From the NCBI RefSeq assembly GCF_002575655.3, contig NC_053040.3:156551148-156615147 (forward strand): DNA of 64,000 nucleotides, in the 5' to 3' direction. This stretch comes from Aegilops tauschii subsp. strangulata. Taxonomy: Eukaryota > Streptophyta > Magnoliopsida > Poales > Poaceae. Shown here piece after piece: positions 24,799 to 37,076 of this stretch. The notes under the pieces were generated by a model. It ran no database searches. It was not told the DNA's origin and saw only the letters and a list, made by a program, of their open reading frames with translations. Within the stretch, counting starts at the first letter, position 1. Each line of letters opens with the position of its first letter. Position numbers and translations under genes: made by a program.

Positions 24799-26689
24799 GT
24801 TTGTAGGACAGTAGCAAATTTCCCTCAAGTGGATGACCTAAGGTTTATCAATCCGTGGGAGGCGTAGGATGAAGATGGTCTATCTCAAACAACCCTGCAA
24901 CCAAATAACAAAGAGTCTCTTGTGTCCCCAACACACCCAATACAATGGTAAATTGTATAGGTGCACTAGTTCGGCGAAGAGATGATGATACAAGTGTGAT
25001 ATGGATGGTAGATATAGGTTTTTGTAATCTGAAAATATAAAAATAGCAAGGTAACTTATGATAAAAGTGAGCGTAAACTGTATTGCAATGCTAGGAAACA
25101 AGGCCTAGGGTTCATACTTTCACTAGTGTAGGTTCTCTCAACAATAATAACATAATTGGATCATATAACTATCCCTCAACATGCAACAAAGAGTCACTCC
25201 AAAGTCACTAATAGCGGAGAACAAACGAAGAGATTATGGTGGGGTACGAAACCACCTCAAAGTTATCCTTTCTGATCGATCTATTCAAGAGTCCGTAGTA
25301 AAATAATATGAAGCTATTCTTTCCGTTCGATCTATCCTAGAGTTCGTACTAGAATAAAACCTTAAGACACAAATCAACCAAAACCCTAATGTCACCTAGA
25401 TACTCCAATGTCACCTCAAGTATCCGTGGGTATGATTATATGATATGCACCACACAATCTCAGATTCATCTATTCAACCAACACATAGAACCTCAAAGAG
25501 TGCCCCAAAGTTTCTACCGGAGAGTCAAGACGAAAAAGTGTGCCAACCCCTATGCATAAGTTCACAAGGTCACTGAACCCGCAAGTTGATCACCAAAACA
25601 TACATCAAGTAGATCACGTGAATATCCCATTGTCACCACAGATAAGCACATGCAAGACATACATCAAGTGTTCTCAAATCCTTACAGACTCAATCCGATA
25701 AGATAACTCAAAGGGAAAACTCAATCCATTTCAAGAGAGTAGAGGGGGAGAAACATCATAAGATCCAACTATAATAGCAAAGCTCGCGATACATCAAGAT
25801 CGTGCCAAATCAAGAACACGAGAGAGAGAGAGAGATCAAACACATAGCTACTGGTACATACCCTCAGTCCCGAGGGTGAACTACTCCCTCCTCGTCATGG
25901 AGAGCGCCGGGATGATGAAGATGGCCACCGGTGAGGGATCCCCCCTCCGGCAGGGTGCCAGAGCAGGGTCTCGATTGGTTTTTGGTGGTTACAGAGGCTT
26001 GCGGCGGCGGAACTCCCGATCTAGGTTATGTTCTGGAAGTTTGGGTATATATAAGAGGTTTTGGCATCGGGAATAAGTCAGGGGGTCTCCGAGGCGGCCA
26101 TGAGGTAGGGGGCGCGCCCCCCACCCTCGTGGGTGCCTCGGGACTCTTCTGGCCCATCTCCGATACTCCGTGGGCTTCTTTTGGTCCAAAAATAATCTTC
26201 GTGAAATTTCAGGTCAATTGGACTCCATTTGGTTTTCCTTTTCTGCGATACTCAAAAACAAGGAAAAAACAGAAACTGGCACTGGGCTCTAGGTTAATAG
26301 GTTAGTCCCAAAAATCATATAAAATAGCATATAAATGCATATAAAACATCCTAGATGGATAATATAATAGCATGGAACAATAAAAAATTATAGATACGTT
26401 GGAGACGTATCAACCTTCAACATGACTCCATGGTGGTTGTACGTGCCACCCCGCGCCCGTCGACTCCAAGCTCTCATGTGCACCATCTTGAATCTACCCC
26501 GCGCCATAGTATTGTCGAAGCCACACAAGCCCTCAAGCCTGCCCCATGTGTTTCCACACCCAGAAGTCGGTCAACATCAGCATCACGCTCCTATGTCGCC
26601 GTCGCCGATCCCACAACTGTCTTCTGTTCCAACCGACTCGCGTCGATCCGTCAGACTATCTAGTCCTACCCAGCCGAACTTGTTCGGCT

Positions 26690-26885
26690 GCATGACACGC
26701 TCGAGGCTCCCAAATCGTCTTCCAAGATTTTCCACCCATCACATGATAATTCTATCTTAGCTAACGTGATTTCCTGCAACACCTTCAAGCATCCCTATTG
26801 CACCAACAAATTTTTCATCCTTGTCTGCCATAACCCAAGGTTTCCAGTCCCGTCGAACTTCTCCACCTCAAATCTAGTACTCGTT
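26690..26885 (-). pseudogene. Copia gag N-terminal remnant
   Basis: The minus-strand translation from about 26885 shows FEVEKFDGTGNLGLWQTRM, matching the conserved start of many Copia gag proteins (FDGxxNFxLWQxRM). An in-frame stop follows shortly after, and similarity fades by about 26700. Leader sequence without coding capacity lies between it and 26975. Confidence 0.6.
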
Positions 26886-27114
26886 GGTGCTATGATTCTT
26901 TGTATAGCTGACTGTGTGAAAAAATATCCTTAGCTCAACTCCCGATGCTGGCTATTGCTTTTCCTGTGCCCATCACTACTGTAGGATGCTGCTAACGCGA
27001 CACTACCATCAGAGACCCTTCGACAAAACTATGTGCGATGCCATAATCGCAAATGGTGGTGTAAAAAGTACCGTCAAAAAGGTGCAAAACGTTTGCGATG
27101 GAGGATGCATCAAA

Positions 27115-27400
27115 CACGGTTCAGATTTTAGTTGCATGTGCGATGTAGGGCATACGGTTCAGCTCAATTAACCGTTTGCGATGAGGAGGAACAAAAGAAA
27201 CGGGCAGCCAGATGAAGGTGTGTGCAATGTACAACATACGGTTCACTCAGATGAACTATTTGTGATTAGGCAACACAAAAGAAACGGTCAGCCAGATTAA
27301 AGGTGTGTGCGATATACGACATGCGGTTCACTCGGATGAACTGTTTGCGTTGAGACATGAGAACATAAACGGTTCAAATGAACAAGATGTGTATGATACG
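27115..27400. repeat. CACTA-like subterminal repeats, left side
   Basis: Units of about 84-85 bp start at 27157, 27241 and 27326 (gttcactcagatgaac / aacaaaagaaacggtcagcc / gtgtgtgcgatata...acatgcg). A partial unit precedes them. Confidence 0.7.
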
Positions 27401-28380
27401 AGGCAAACAGGTCTGTAATCGGAAACGTGTGCGAAGACCAATAACAACACAGACGATTACTGCTAACAAGCCGTGTGTGTTGTGAGCAAACGATTGCTGG
27501 TATACAATTGTGAGTGATTGATGAAAACATCACCGACGGGTTCCATTGTTTAGTCCATGTGCAATGTGATTTTCTTTGTCCACACAACATCTACGCTCTG
27601 TTTATAGAGCATCAACATATATACTTAAAAAGACATCATTGCATAACCAAATTAGCATACAATTACACAAGTGACTACACACATAACATTTCCACACACC
27701 AAAGAAAGCAATTACATGCATACTAAAGTAGGAGAAACGAGGATCTAATCATCTACTTATTGTTGCGACGACGCTTGCCATTGCTTTGCTTCCGGCCGGA
27801 TCCCTAGCCGTTTTGGGGAAGGAGGCACTTCCTCATGTCAACGATCCGCCTGCACATGTCGTAGCTCGTGTACGCCTCCTTGGCCGCGTACACGACATGA
27901 GCTTTGTCGAGTTTCTCCATCCAGGCCGAGTGCCAGGTATGCTTGTCCTTGTTGCACGAATCCTTCATGTCTCTGTAGTAGGGGTCGATGATGGCCTCGG
28001 CGAGGTGAACCAGTGAGTCCTTCTCATCCTCCTTGCTGCCCCAGATCTTGTATTAGCCCTGGATGTCGACAAGATTCTGGCAGGCGATGCCCGAATTCTC
28101 AAGCGCCTTTACATCGTTGGTGATGTCCACCCTAGCGAACATGTAGTGGGGCTGTTGACAAACCTGGCGAAATGCTTGCAAGGCATTGTGGCCAAGCAGT
28201 AGTGGTAGACGAGGATGTGGTGGTGCAAGCACATCTGGGCGACGACGACCTTGGGACGAGACCTGACACGAGCGCGGGTGTACTCGAGGTCGAACCCGAC
28301 CACCTTGTACTTCTCTGCGATAAGCAACGGCTCCATGATGTGGATGGAGTGCTCCACCCAGACCGGGTCGTTGGTGTACA

Positions 28381-30124
28381 TGTTGGAAATATGCCCTAAA
28401 GGCAATAATAAAATGGTTATTATTGTATTTCCTTGTTCATGATAATTGTCTATTGTTCATGCTATAATTGTATTAACTGGAAACCGCAATACATGTGTGA
28501 ATACATAGACCACAACATATCCCTAGTAAGCCTCTAGTTGACTAGCTCGTTGATCAATAGATGGTTATGGTTTCCTGACCATGGACATTAGATGTCATTG
28601 ATAACGGGATCACATCATTAGGAGAATGATGTGATGGACAAGACCCAATCCTAAGCATAGCACAAGATCGTGTAGTTCGTTTGCTAAGAGTTTTTCTAAT
28701 GTCAAGTATCGTTTCCTTAGACCATGAGATTGTGCAACTCCCGGATACTGTAGGAATGCTTTGGGTGTACCAAACGTCACAACGTAACTGGGTGGCTATA
28801 AAGGTGCACTACAGGTATCTCTGAAAGTGTCTGTTGGGTTGGCACGAATCGAGACTGGGATTTGTCACTCCGTATGACGGAGAGGTATCTCTGGGCCCAC
28901 TCGGTAATGCATCATCATAATGAGCTCAATGTGACTAATGAGTTAGCCACGGGATCATGCGTTACGGAACGAGTAAAGAGACTTGCCGGTAACGAGATTG
29001 AATAAGGTATTGGGATATCGACGATCGAATCTCAGGCAAGTAACATACCGATAGACAAAGGGAATTGTATACGGGATTGATTGAATCCCCGACATCGTGG
29101 TTCATCCGATGAGATCATCGTGGAACATGTGGGAGCCAATATGGGTATCCAGATCCCGCTATTGGTTATTGGCCGGAGAGGTGTCTCGGTCATGTCTGCA
29201 TGGTTCCCGAACCCGTAGGGTCTACACACTTAAGGTTCGGTGACGCTAGAGTTATTATGGGAAATATATGTGGTTACCGAAGGTTGTTCGGAGTCCCGGA
29301 TGAGATCCCGGACATGACGAGGAACTCCGGAGTGGTCCGGAGGTGAAGATCGATATATTGGACGAAGGGTATTGGAGTCCGGAATTGTTCTGGGAGTACC
29401 GGGTGACGACCAGCGTGACCGAAAGGTGTTTCGGAGGCCCCGGCAAGCGTTGGGGGGCCTTATGGGCCAAGGGGAGGGGGCACACCAGCCCACTAAGGGG
29501 CTGTGCACCCCTCCCAACCCCTCTCACGTAACGTGGAGAGGTGGGGGCGCCTCCCCTAGGGCAGCCACCCCTCCCGGCTTGGGGGGCAAGTTTCCCAGGG
29601 GTGGGGGCTCCCAAACCCATCTAGGGTTTCCCCTGTGGCCGCCGCCCCTCCCCTAGGGAACCCTAGGGCGCCTCCTCCACCCCCTTCCCCCTATATATAG
29701 TGAGGGATAGAGAGGGCAGCCGCACCCCTTGCCTGGCGCAGCCCTCTCCTCCTCCAACTCCTCCTCCTCCGTAGTGCTTAGCGAAGCTGTGCCGGAGAAC
29801 CACGAGCTCCATCGCCACCACGCCGTCGTGCTGCTGGAGTTCTCCCTCAACTTCTCCTCTCCCCTTGCTGGATCAAGAAGGAGGAGACGTCCCCGGGCTG
29901 TACGTGTGTTGAACGCAGAGGCGCCGTCCGTTCGGCGCTAGATCGGATCTTCCGCGATTTGAATCGCCGCGAGTACGACTCCATCAACCGTGTTCTTGTA
30001 ACGCTTCCGCTTAGCGATCTTCAAGGGTATGAAGATGCACTCCCTCTCTCTTGTTGCTAGCATCTCCTAGATTGATCTTGGTGACACGTAGGAAACTTTT
30101 GAATTATTGCTACGTTACCCAACA
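28381..30124 (+). repeat. Element D 5' LTR
   Basis: 1744 bp. A TATA box (ctatatatag) lies at 29691-29700, in a C-rich context typical of BARE-1/Angela LTRs. Confidence 0.93.
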
Positions 30125-30125
30125 G

Positions 30126-30138
30126 TGGCATCATGAGC
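30126..30138 (+). other. Element D primer-binding site (degenerate, tRNA-Met type)
   Basis: TGGCATCATGAGC lies two bases after the LTR. It corresponds to the canonical Copia TGGTATCAGAGC with changes. Confidence 0.7.
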
Positions 30139-31435
30139 TAGGTCTATGCGTAGATTCTATGCAGGAGTAGAACACAAAGTAGTTGTGGGCGATGATTTGT
30201 TCAATTTGCTTACCGTTACTAGTATTATCTTGATTCGGCGGCATTGTGGGATGAAGCGGACCGGACCGACCTTACACGTACTCTTACGTGAGACAGGTTC
30301 CACCGACTGACATGCACTTGATGCATAAGGTGGCTAGCGGGTGTCTGTCTCTCCCACTTTAGTCGGATCGGATTCGATGAAGAGGGTCCTTATGAAGGGT
30401 AAATAGCAATTGGCATATCACCATTGTGGCTTTTGCGTAGGTAAGAAATGTTCTTGCTAGAAACCCATAGCAGCCACGTAAAACATGCAACAACAATTAG
30501 AGGACGTCTAACTTGTTTTTGCAGGGTATGCTATGTGATGTGATATGGCCAAAAGGATGTGATGAATTATATATATGTGATGTATGAGACTGATCATGTT
30601 CTTGTAATAGGAATCACGACTTGCATGTCGATGAGTATGACAACCGGCAGGAGCCATAGGAGTTGTCTTAATTTATTGTATGACCTGCGTGTCAATGAAA
30701 ACCGCCATGTAATTACTTTACTTTATTGCTAACCGTTAGCCATAGTAGTAGAAGTAATAGTTGGCGAGACAACTTCATGAAGACACGATGATGGAGATCA
30801 TGATGATGGAGATCATGGTGTCATGCCGGTGACGAAGGTGATCATGCCGCGCCTCAAAGATGGAGATCAAAGGCGCAAGATGATATTGGCCATATCATGT
30901 CACTTTATGATTTGCATGTGATGTTTGTCATGTTTACATCTTATTTGCTTAGAACGACGGTAGCATAAATAAGATGATCCCTCACTAAAATTTCAAGAGA
31001 TGTGTTCCCCCTAACTGTGCACCGTTGTGAAGGTTCGTTGTTTCGAAGCACCACGTGATGATCGGGTGTGATAGATTCTAACGTTCGCATACAACGGGTG
31101 TAAGCCAGATTTACACATGCGAAACACTTAGGTTGACTTGACGAGCCTAGCATGTACAGACATGGCCTCGGAACACAAGAGACCGAAAGGTCGAACATGA
31201 GTCGTATAGTAGATACGATCAACATGGAGATGTTCACCGTTGATGACTAGTCCGTCTCACGTGATGATCGGACACGGTCTAGTCGATTCGAATCATGCAT
31301 CACTTAGATGACTAGAGGGATGTCTATCTAAGTGGGAGTTCATTAAATAATCAGATGAACTTAATTATCATGAACATAGTCAAAAGGTCTTTGCAAATTA
31401 TGTCATAGCTTACGCTTTGGTTCTACTGTTTAAGA
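30139..31435 (+). other. Element D leader
   Basis: Untranslated leader of the Copia element with small repeats (gatgatggagatcatg, about 30786-30815). No gene is visible. Confidence 0.6.
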
Positions 31436-34400
31436 TATGTTCCTAGAGAAAATTTAGTTGAAAGTTGAAAGTTGATAGTAGAAATTATGCGGACTGGGTC
31501 CGTAAACTGAGGATTATCCTCATTGCTGCGCAGAAGGCTTATGTCCTTAATGCACCGCTCGGTGTGCTGAACCTCGAGCGTCGTCTGTGGATGTTGCGAA
31601 CATCTGACATACACGTTTTGATGACTACGTGATAGTTCAGTGCGTAATGCTAACGGTTTAGAATTAAGGCGCCAAAGACGTTTTTGAAACGTCGCAGAAC
31701 ATATGAGATGTTCCAAAGACTGAAATTGGGATTTCAGACTAGTGCCCACGTCAAGAGGTATGAGACCTCTGACAAGTTTCTTAAGCCTGCAAACTAAGGG
31801 AGAAAAGCTCAATCGTTAAGCATGTGCTCAGATTGTCTGAGTACTACAATCGCTTGAATCGAGTGGGAGTTAATCTTCCAGATGAGATAGTGATGGTTCT
31901 CCATAGTCACTGCCACCAAGCTATTAGAGCTTCGTGATGAACTATAACATATCAGGGATAGACATGATGATCCTTGAGCAACTCGCGATGTTTGACATCG
32001 CGAAAGTAGAAATCAAGTAGGAGCATCAATTGTTGATGGTTAGTAAAACCACTAGTTTCAAGAAGGGCAAGGGAAAGAAGGGATACTTCATGAAATGACA
32101 AATCAATTGCTGCTCTAGTGAAGAAACCCAAGGTTGAACCCAAACCCGAGACTAAGTGCTTCTGTAACGAGGGGAACGGTCACTGAAGCAGAACTACCCT
32201 AGATACTTGGTAGATGAGAAGGCTGGCAAGGTCGACAGAAGTATTTTGAATATACGTTATATTATTGTGTACTTTACTAGTACTCCTAGTAGCACCAGGG
32301 AAATAAATACCGGTTCGGTTGCTAAGTGTTAGTAACTCGAAATAAAAGGCTGCGGAGACTAGCTAAAGGTGAGATGATGATATGTGTTGGAAGTGTTTCC
32401 AAGGTTGATGTGATCAAACATCGCACGCTCCCTCTACCATCGGGATTGGTGTTAAACCTAAATAATTGTTATTTGGTGTTTGCTTTGAGCATAGACATGA
32501 TTGGATTATGTTTATTGCAATACGGTTATTCATTTAAGGAGAATAATGGTTACTCTGTTTATTTGAATAATACCTTCAATGGTCTTGCACCTAAAATGAA
32601 TGGTTTATTGAATCTCGATCGTAGTGATACACATGTTCATGCCAACAGATATAAGATAGTAATGATAGTACCACATACTTGTGGCACTCCATTTGAGTCA
32701 TATTGGTATAAAACGCAGGAAGAAGCTCCATGTTGATGGATCTTTGGACTCACTCGTTTTTGAAAAGATTGAGACATGTGAACCATGTCTATTGGTAGAT
32801 ATGCATGAAGAAACTCCATACAGATGGATCGTTTGGACTCACTTGATTTTGAATCACTTGAGACGTGCAAATCATACCACATGGGCAAGATGACTGAAAG
32901 GCCTCGTTTTCAGTAAGATGGAACAAGAAAGCAACTTGTTGGAAGTAATACATTTTGATGTGTGCAGTCCAATGAGTGCTGAGGCACGCAGTGGATATCG
33001 TTATGTTCTTACTTCACAGATGATTTGAGTAGATGCTGAGTATATTTACTTGATGAAAGACGAGTCTGAATTATTGAAAGGTTTAAGTAATTTCAAAGTG
33101 AAGTTGAAGATTGTCGTGACAAGAGGATAAAATGTCTATGATATGATCATAGAGATGAATATCTGAGTTACGAGTTTGGCACACAATTGAGACATTGTGG
33201 AAATTGTTTCACAACTAATACCGCCTGGATCACCATAGTGTGATGGTGTGTCCGAACATCATAACTGCACCCTATTGGATATGGTGCATACCATGATGTG
33301 TCTTATCGAATTACCACTATCGTTTATGGGTTAGGCATTAGAGACAACCGCATTCACTTTAAATAGGGCACCACACAATTCCGTTGAAACGACACCGTAT
33401 GAACTATGGTTTAGAAAAACCTAAGCTGTCGTTTCTTAAAAGTTTGGGGCTGCGACGCTTATGTGAAAAGTTTCAGGCTGATAAGCTCGAACCCAAAGTG
33501 GATAAATGCATCTTCACAGAATACCCAAAACAGTTGGGTATACCTCCTATTTCAGATCCGGAAGCAAAAGTGATTGTTTCTAGAAACGGGTCCTTTCTCG
33601 AGGAAAAGTTTCTCTCGAAAGAATTGAGTGGGAGGATGGTGGAGACTTGATGAGGTTATTGAACCGTCACTTCAGCTAGTGTGTAGCAGGGCACAGGAAG
33701 TTGTTCCTGTGGCACCTACACCAATTGAAGTGGAAGCTTATGATAGTGATCATGAAACTTCAGATCAAGTCACTACCAAACCTCGTAGGTCGACAAGGAT
33801 GCGTAGTACTTCAGAGTGGTACGTAATCCTGTCTTGGAAGTCATGTTGCTAGACAACAATGAACCTATGAGCTATGGAGAAGCGATGGTGGGCCCGGATT
33901 CCGACGAATGGCTCGAGGCCATAAAATCCGAGAGAGGATCCATGTATAAAAACAAAGTATAGACTTTGGAAGAACTACTTGATGGTCATTGGGTGCAGAT
34001 GGATTTTAAAAGGAAGACGGACAATGATGGTAAGTGTCACCATTAAGAAAGCTCGACTTGTCGTTAAGATGTTTTCCGACAAGTTCAAGGAGTTGACTGC
34101 GATGAGACTTTCTCACTCGTAGCTATGCTAAGATTCTGTTGGAATTATATTAGCAGTTACTGCATTATTTATGAAATCTTGCAGATAGGATGTCAAAACA
34201 TTGTTTCCTCGACGATTTTCTTGATGAAAGGTTGTATGTGATACAACCAGAAGGTTTTGTCAATCCTGAAAGATGCTAACAAGTATGCAAAGCTCCAGCA
34301 ATCCTTCTAAGGACTGGAGTAAGCATCTCGGAGTTGGAATGTACGCTTTGATGAGATGATCAAAGATTTTGGGTTTATACAAAGTTTATGAGAAACTTGC

Positions 34401-35180
34401 AATTCCAAAGAAGTGAGTGGGAGCACTGTAGAATTTTTGATGAGTATATGTTGTTAACATATTGTTGATCAGAAATGATGTAGAATTTCTGGAAAGCATA
34501 CAGGGTTATTTGAAAAGTGTTTTTTAATGGAAAACCTGGATTAAGCTACTTGAACATTGAGCATCAAGATCTATAAGGATAGATAAAAAAACGCTTAATA
34601 GTACTTTCAAATGAATACATACCGTGACAAGATTTTGAAGGAGTTCAAAATAGATCAGCAAAGAAGGAGTTCTTGGCTGTGTTACAAGGTGTGAGTATTG
34701 AGTAAGACTCAAGACCTGACCACGGCAGAAGAGAGAGAAAGGACGAAGGTCGTCCCCTATGCTTTAGACGTAGGCTCTACAGTATGCTATGCTGTGTACC
34801 GCACCTGAAGTGTGCCTTGCCATGAGTCAGTCAAGGGGTACAAGAGTGATCCAGGAATGGATCACATGACAGCTCGAACTTATCCTTAGTAACTAGTGGA
34901 CTAAGGAATTTTCTCGATTATGGAGGTGGTAAAAGAGTTCGTCTTAAAGGGTTACGTCGATGCAAACTTTGACACTAATCCGGATGACTCTGAGTAGTAA
35001 ACCGGATTCGTATAGTAGAGCAGTTATTTGGAATAGCTCCAAGTAGTGCGTGGTAGCTGCATCTACAAGATGACATAGAGATTTGTAAAGCACACACGGA
35101 TCTGAAAGGTTCAGACCCGTTGACTAATAACCTCTCTCACAAGCGAGATATGAACAAACCCCATGGGAGTTGGATTCATT
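31436..35180 (+). pseudogene. Element D gag-pol remnant (Copia order GAG-PR-INT-RT-RH)
   Basis: Similarity pieces occur in the order expected for Copia. The gag part starts near 31436 (NYADWVRKLRIILIAAQKAY) and runs to a broken zinc knuckle near 32155-32215 (KCFCNEGNGH then a stop). Protease-region similarity lies around 32330-32700. Integrase lies at 32730-33640, including KPKLSFLKSLG and DKLEPKVDKCIF. An RT start is near 33850 (NNEPMSYGEAMVGPDSDEW). RNase H traces are at 34920-35000. Dozens of stops and frameshifts are spread throughout, so no domain can be made. Because the LTRs are still about 98% alike, the copy was probably already defective when it moved. Confidence 0.85.
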
Positions 35181-35217
35181 ACAATCACATAGTGATGTGA
35201 ACTAGATTATTGACTCT

Positions 35218-35233
35218 AGTGCAAGTGGGAGAC
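35218..35233 (+). other. Element D polypurine tract
   Basis: AGTGCAAGTGGGAGAC lies directly before the 3' LTR, as in other BARE-1/Angela elements. Confidence 0.75.
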
Positions 35234-36980
35234 TGTTGGAAATATGCCCTAGAGGCAATAATAAAATGGTTATTATTGTATTTCCTTGTTCATGATAATT
35301 GTCTATTGTTCATGCTATAATTGTATTAACTGGAAACCGCAATACATGTGTGAATACATAGACCACAACATGTCCCTAGTAAGCCTCTAGTTGACTAGCT
35401 CGTTGATCAATAGATGGTTATGGTTTCTTGACCATGGACATTGGATGTCATTGATAACGGGATCACATCATTAGGAGAATGATGTGATGGACAAGACCCA
35501 ATCCTAAGCATAGCACAAGATCGTGTAGTTCCTTTGCTAAGAGCTTTTCTAATGTCAAGTATCGTTTCCTTAGACCATGAGATTGTGCAACTCCCGGATA
35601 CTGTAGGAATGCTTTGGGTGTACCAAACGTCACAACGTAACTGGGTGGCTATAAAGGTGCACTACAGGTATCTCCGAAAGTGTCTGTTGGGTTGGCACGA
35701 ATCGAGACTGGGATTTGTCACTCCGTATGACGGAGAGGTATCTCTGGGCCCACTCGGTAATGCATCATCATAATGAGCTCAATGTGACTAATGAGTTAGC
35801 CACGGGATCATGCGTTACGGAACGAGTAAAGAGACTTGCCGGTAACGAGATTGAACGAGGTATTGGGATACCGACGATCGAATCTCAGGCAAGTAACATA
35901 CCGATAGACAAAGGGAATTGTATACGGGATTGATTGAATCCCCGACATCGTGGTTCATCCGATGAGATCATCGTGGAACATGTGGCAGCCAATATGGGTA
36001 TCCAGATCCCGCTATTGGTTATTGGCCGGAGAGGTGTCTCGGTCATGTCTGCATGGTTCCCGAACCAGTAGGGTCTACACACTTAAGGTTCGGTGACGCT
36101 AGAGTTGTTATGGGAAATAGTATGTGGTTACCGAAGGTTGTTCGGAGTCCCAGATGAGATCCCGGACGTGACGAGGAACTCCGGAGTGGTCCGGAGGTGA
36201 AGATCGATATATTGGACGAAGTGTATTGGAGTCCGGAATTGTTCTGGGAGTACCGGGTGACGACCAGCGTGACCGAAAGGTGTTTCGGAGGCCCCGGCAA
36301 GCGTTGGGGGGCCTTATGGGCCAAGGGGAGGGGGCACACCAGCCCACTAAGGGGCTGTGTGCCCCTCCCAACCCCTCTCACGTACGTGGAGAGGTGGGGG
36401 CGCCTCCCCTAGGGCAGCCACCCCTCCCAGCTTGGGGGGCAAGTTTCCCAGGGGTGGGGGCGCCCAAACCCATCTAGGGTTTCCCCTTGTGGCCGCCGCC
36501 CTCCCCTAGGGAACCCTAGGGCGCCTCCTCCACCCCCTTCCCCCTATATATAGTGAGGGAGAGAGAGGGCAGCCGCACCCCTTGCCTGGCGCAGCCCTCT
36601 CCTCCTCCAACTCCTCCTCCTCCTCCGTAGTGCTTAGCGTAGCTCTGCCGGAGAACCACGAACTCCATCGCCACCACACCGTCGTGCTGCTGGAGTTCTC
36701 CCTCAACTTCTCCTCTCCCCTTGCTGGATCAAGAAGGAGGAGACGTCCCCGGGCTGTACGTGTGTTGAACGCAGAGGCGCCGTCCGTTCGGCGCTAGATC
36801 GGATCTTCTGCGATTTGAATCGCCGCGAGTACGACTCCATCAACCGCGTTCTTGTAACGCTTCCGCTTAGCGATCTTCAAGGGTATGAAGATGCACTCCC
36901 TCTCTCTCGTTGCTAGCATCTCCTAGATTGATCTTGGTGACACGTAGGAAAATTTTGAATTATTGCTACGTTACCCAACA
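35234..36980 (+). repeat. Element D 3' LTR
   Basis: 1747 bp, collinear with the 5' LTR. Small indels occur, including an extra CTC triplet near 36620 and single-base changes in homopolymers. Confidence 0.93.
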
Positions 36981-37076
36981 GTACACCACCAAGAGGTCCA
37001 TGAACCTTCTGTGGGTGTCCACCACGGCACGCATGGTGAACTGCTGCTCGTTGTCGGCAGCCGCTCGGAGCGCCAT

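Larger units (their letters stand above)
12561..26412 (-). mobile_element. Element A: non-autonomous Athila-lineage Gypsy LTR retrotransposon
   Basis: The TSD acctt is at 12556-12560 and 26413-26417. In + coordinates the left LTR is 12561-14401 and the right LTR is 18143-26412, the latter interrupted by element B. Both begin TGATGTCTACTA and end GGAGACGTATCA. The element is transcribed on the minus strand: TATA boxes (CTTATATATACCC) sit in the LTRs on that strand, and the primer site lies just inside the right LTR. The internal region of about 3.7 kb has one ORF and no gag-pol. It resembles Sabrina/WHAM/Wilma-type wheat elements; I do not assign a family name with certainty. Confidence 0.85.
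18143..26412 (-). repeat. Element A right LTR (5' LTR in its sense), split by element B
   Basis: The LTR is made of 18143-18204 plus 24804-26412. Element B with its gtttg duplication lies between. The rejoined sequence is collinear with the left LTR apart from the 156-bp segment described separately. Confidence 0.85.
11834..26975 (-). mobile_element. Copia remnant (minus), split by element A
   Basis: The internal Copia sequence occupies 11834-12560 and 26413-26975; everything between is the nested element A with acctt duplicated at the junctions. Removing A rejoins the text smoothly. The 11834-12560 part is non-coding 3' region. The 26413-26975 part contains a gag remnant. Neither protease, integrase nor reverse transcriptase is found, so it was a non-autonomous or internally deleted Copia. 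Its 5' LTR is missing where the CACTA-like block begins. Confidence 0.6.
28381..36980 (+). mobile_element. Element D: Angela/BARE-1/WIS-like Copia retrotransposon
   Basis: The 5' LTR is 28381-30124 and the 3' LTR 35234-36980; both begin TGTTGGAAATATGCCC and end TTACCCAACA. The TSD gtaca is at 28376-28380 and 36981-36985. By eye the LTRs differ at about 30 positions in 1.74 kb. The internal region has the normal length (5.1 kb) and gene order, but its reading frame is destroyed throughout. It sits inside the exonuclease-like gene. Confidence 0.93.
27753..37076 (-). pseudogene. 3'-5' exonuclease-like (WRN/RNase D, DEDD-type) gene, split by a Copia insertion
   Basis: The ATG is at 37076-37074. 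The first 32 codons run to 36981, where element D interrupts; the frame resumes at 28375 without loss once D and one copy of its 5-bp duplication are discounted. The Exo I motif is intact (VVGFDLEY, about 28281-28300), followed by KVVVAQMCLHHHILVYHYCL. Lesions are a 1-nt loss near 28150, a TAA at 28055-28053 and a TAG at 27806-27804. The Exo III position reads YAAKEAY, so the Asp normally expected in YxxxD is Glu here (about 27876). The C-terminus is a basic tail (KRRRNNK) ending at 27753. Family members hydrolyse nucleic acid 3' ends, but this copy is very unlikely to be active. Its position inside a CACTA-like block suggests transposon capture. Confidence 0.75.

Noticed and set aside
29230..29656. 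Several overlapping frames inside the Angela-like LTR and its copy at 36043-36477
   Set aside because: They are duplicated in both LTRs, GC-driven and lie upstream of the TATA box; not genes.
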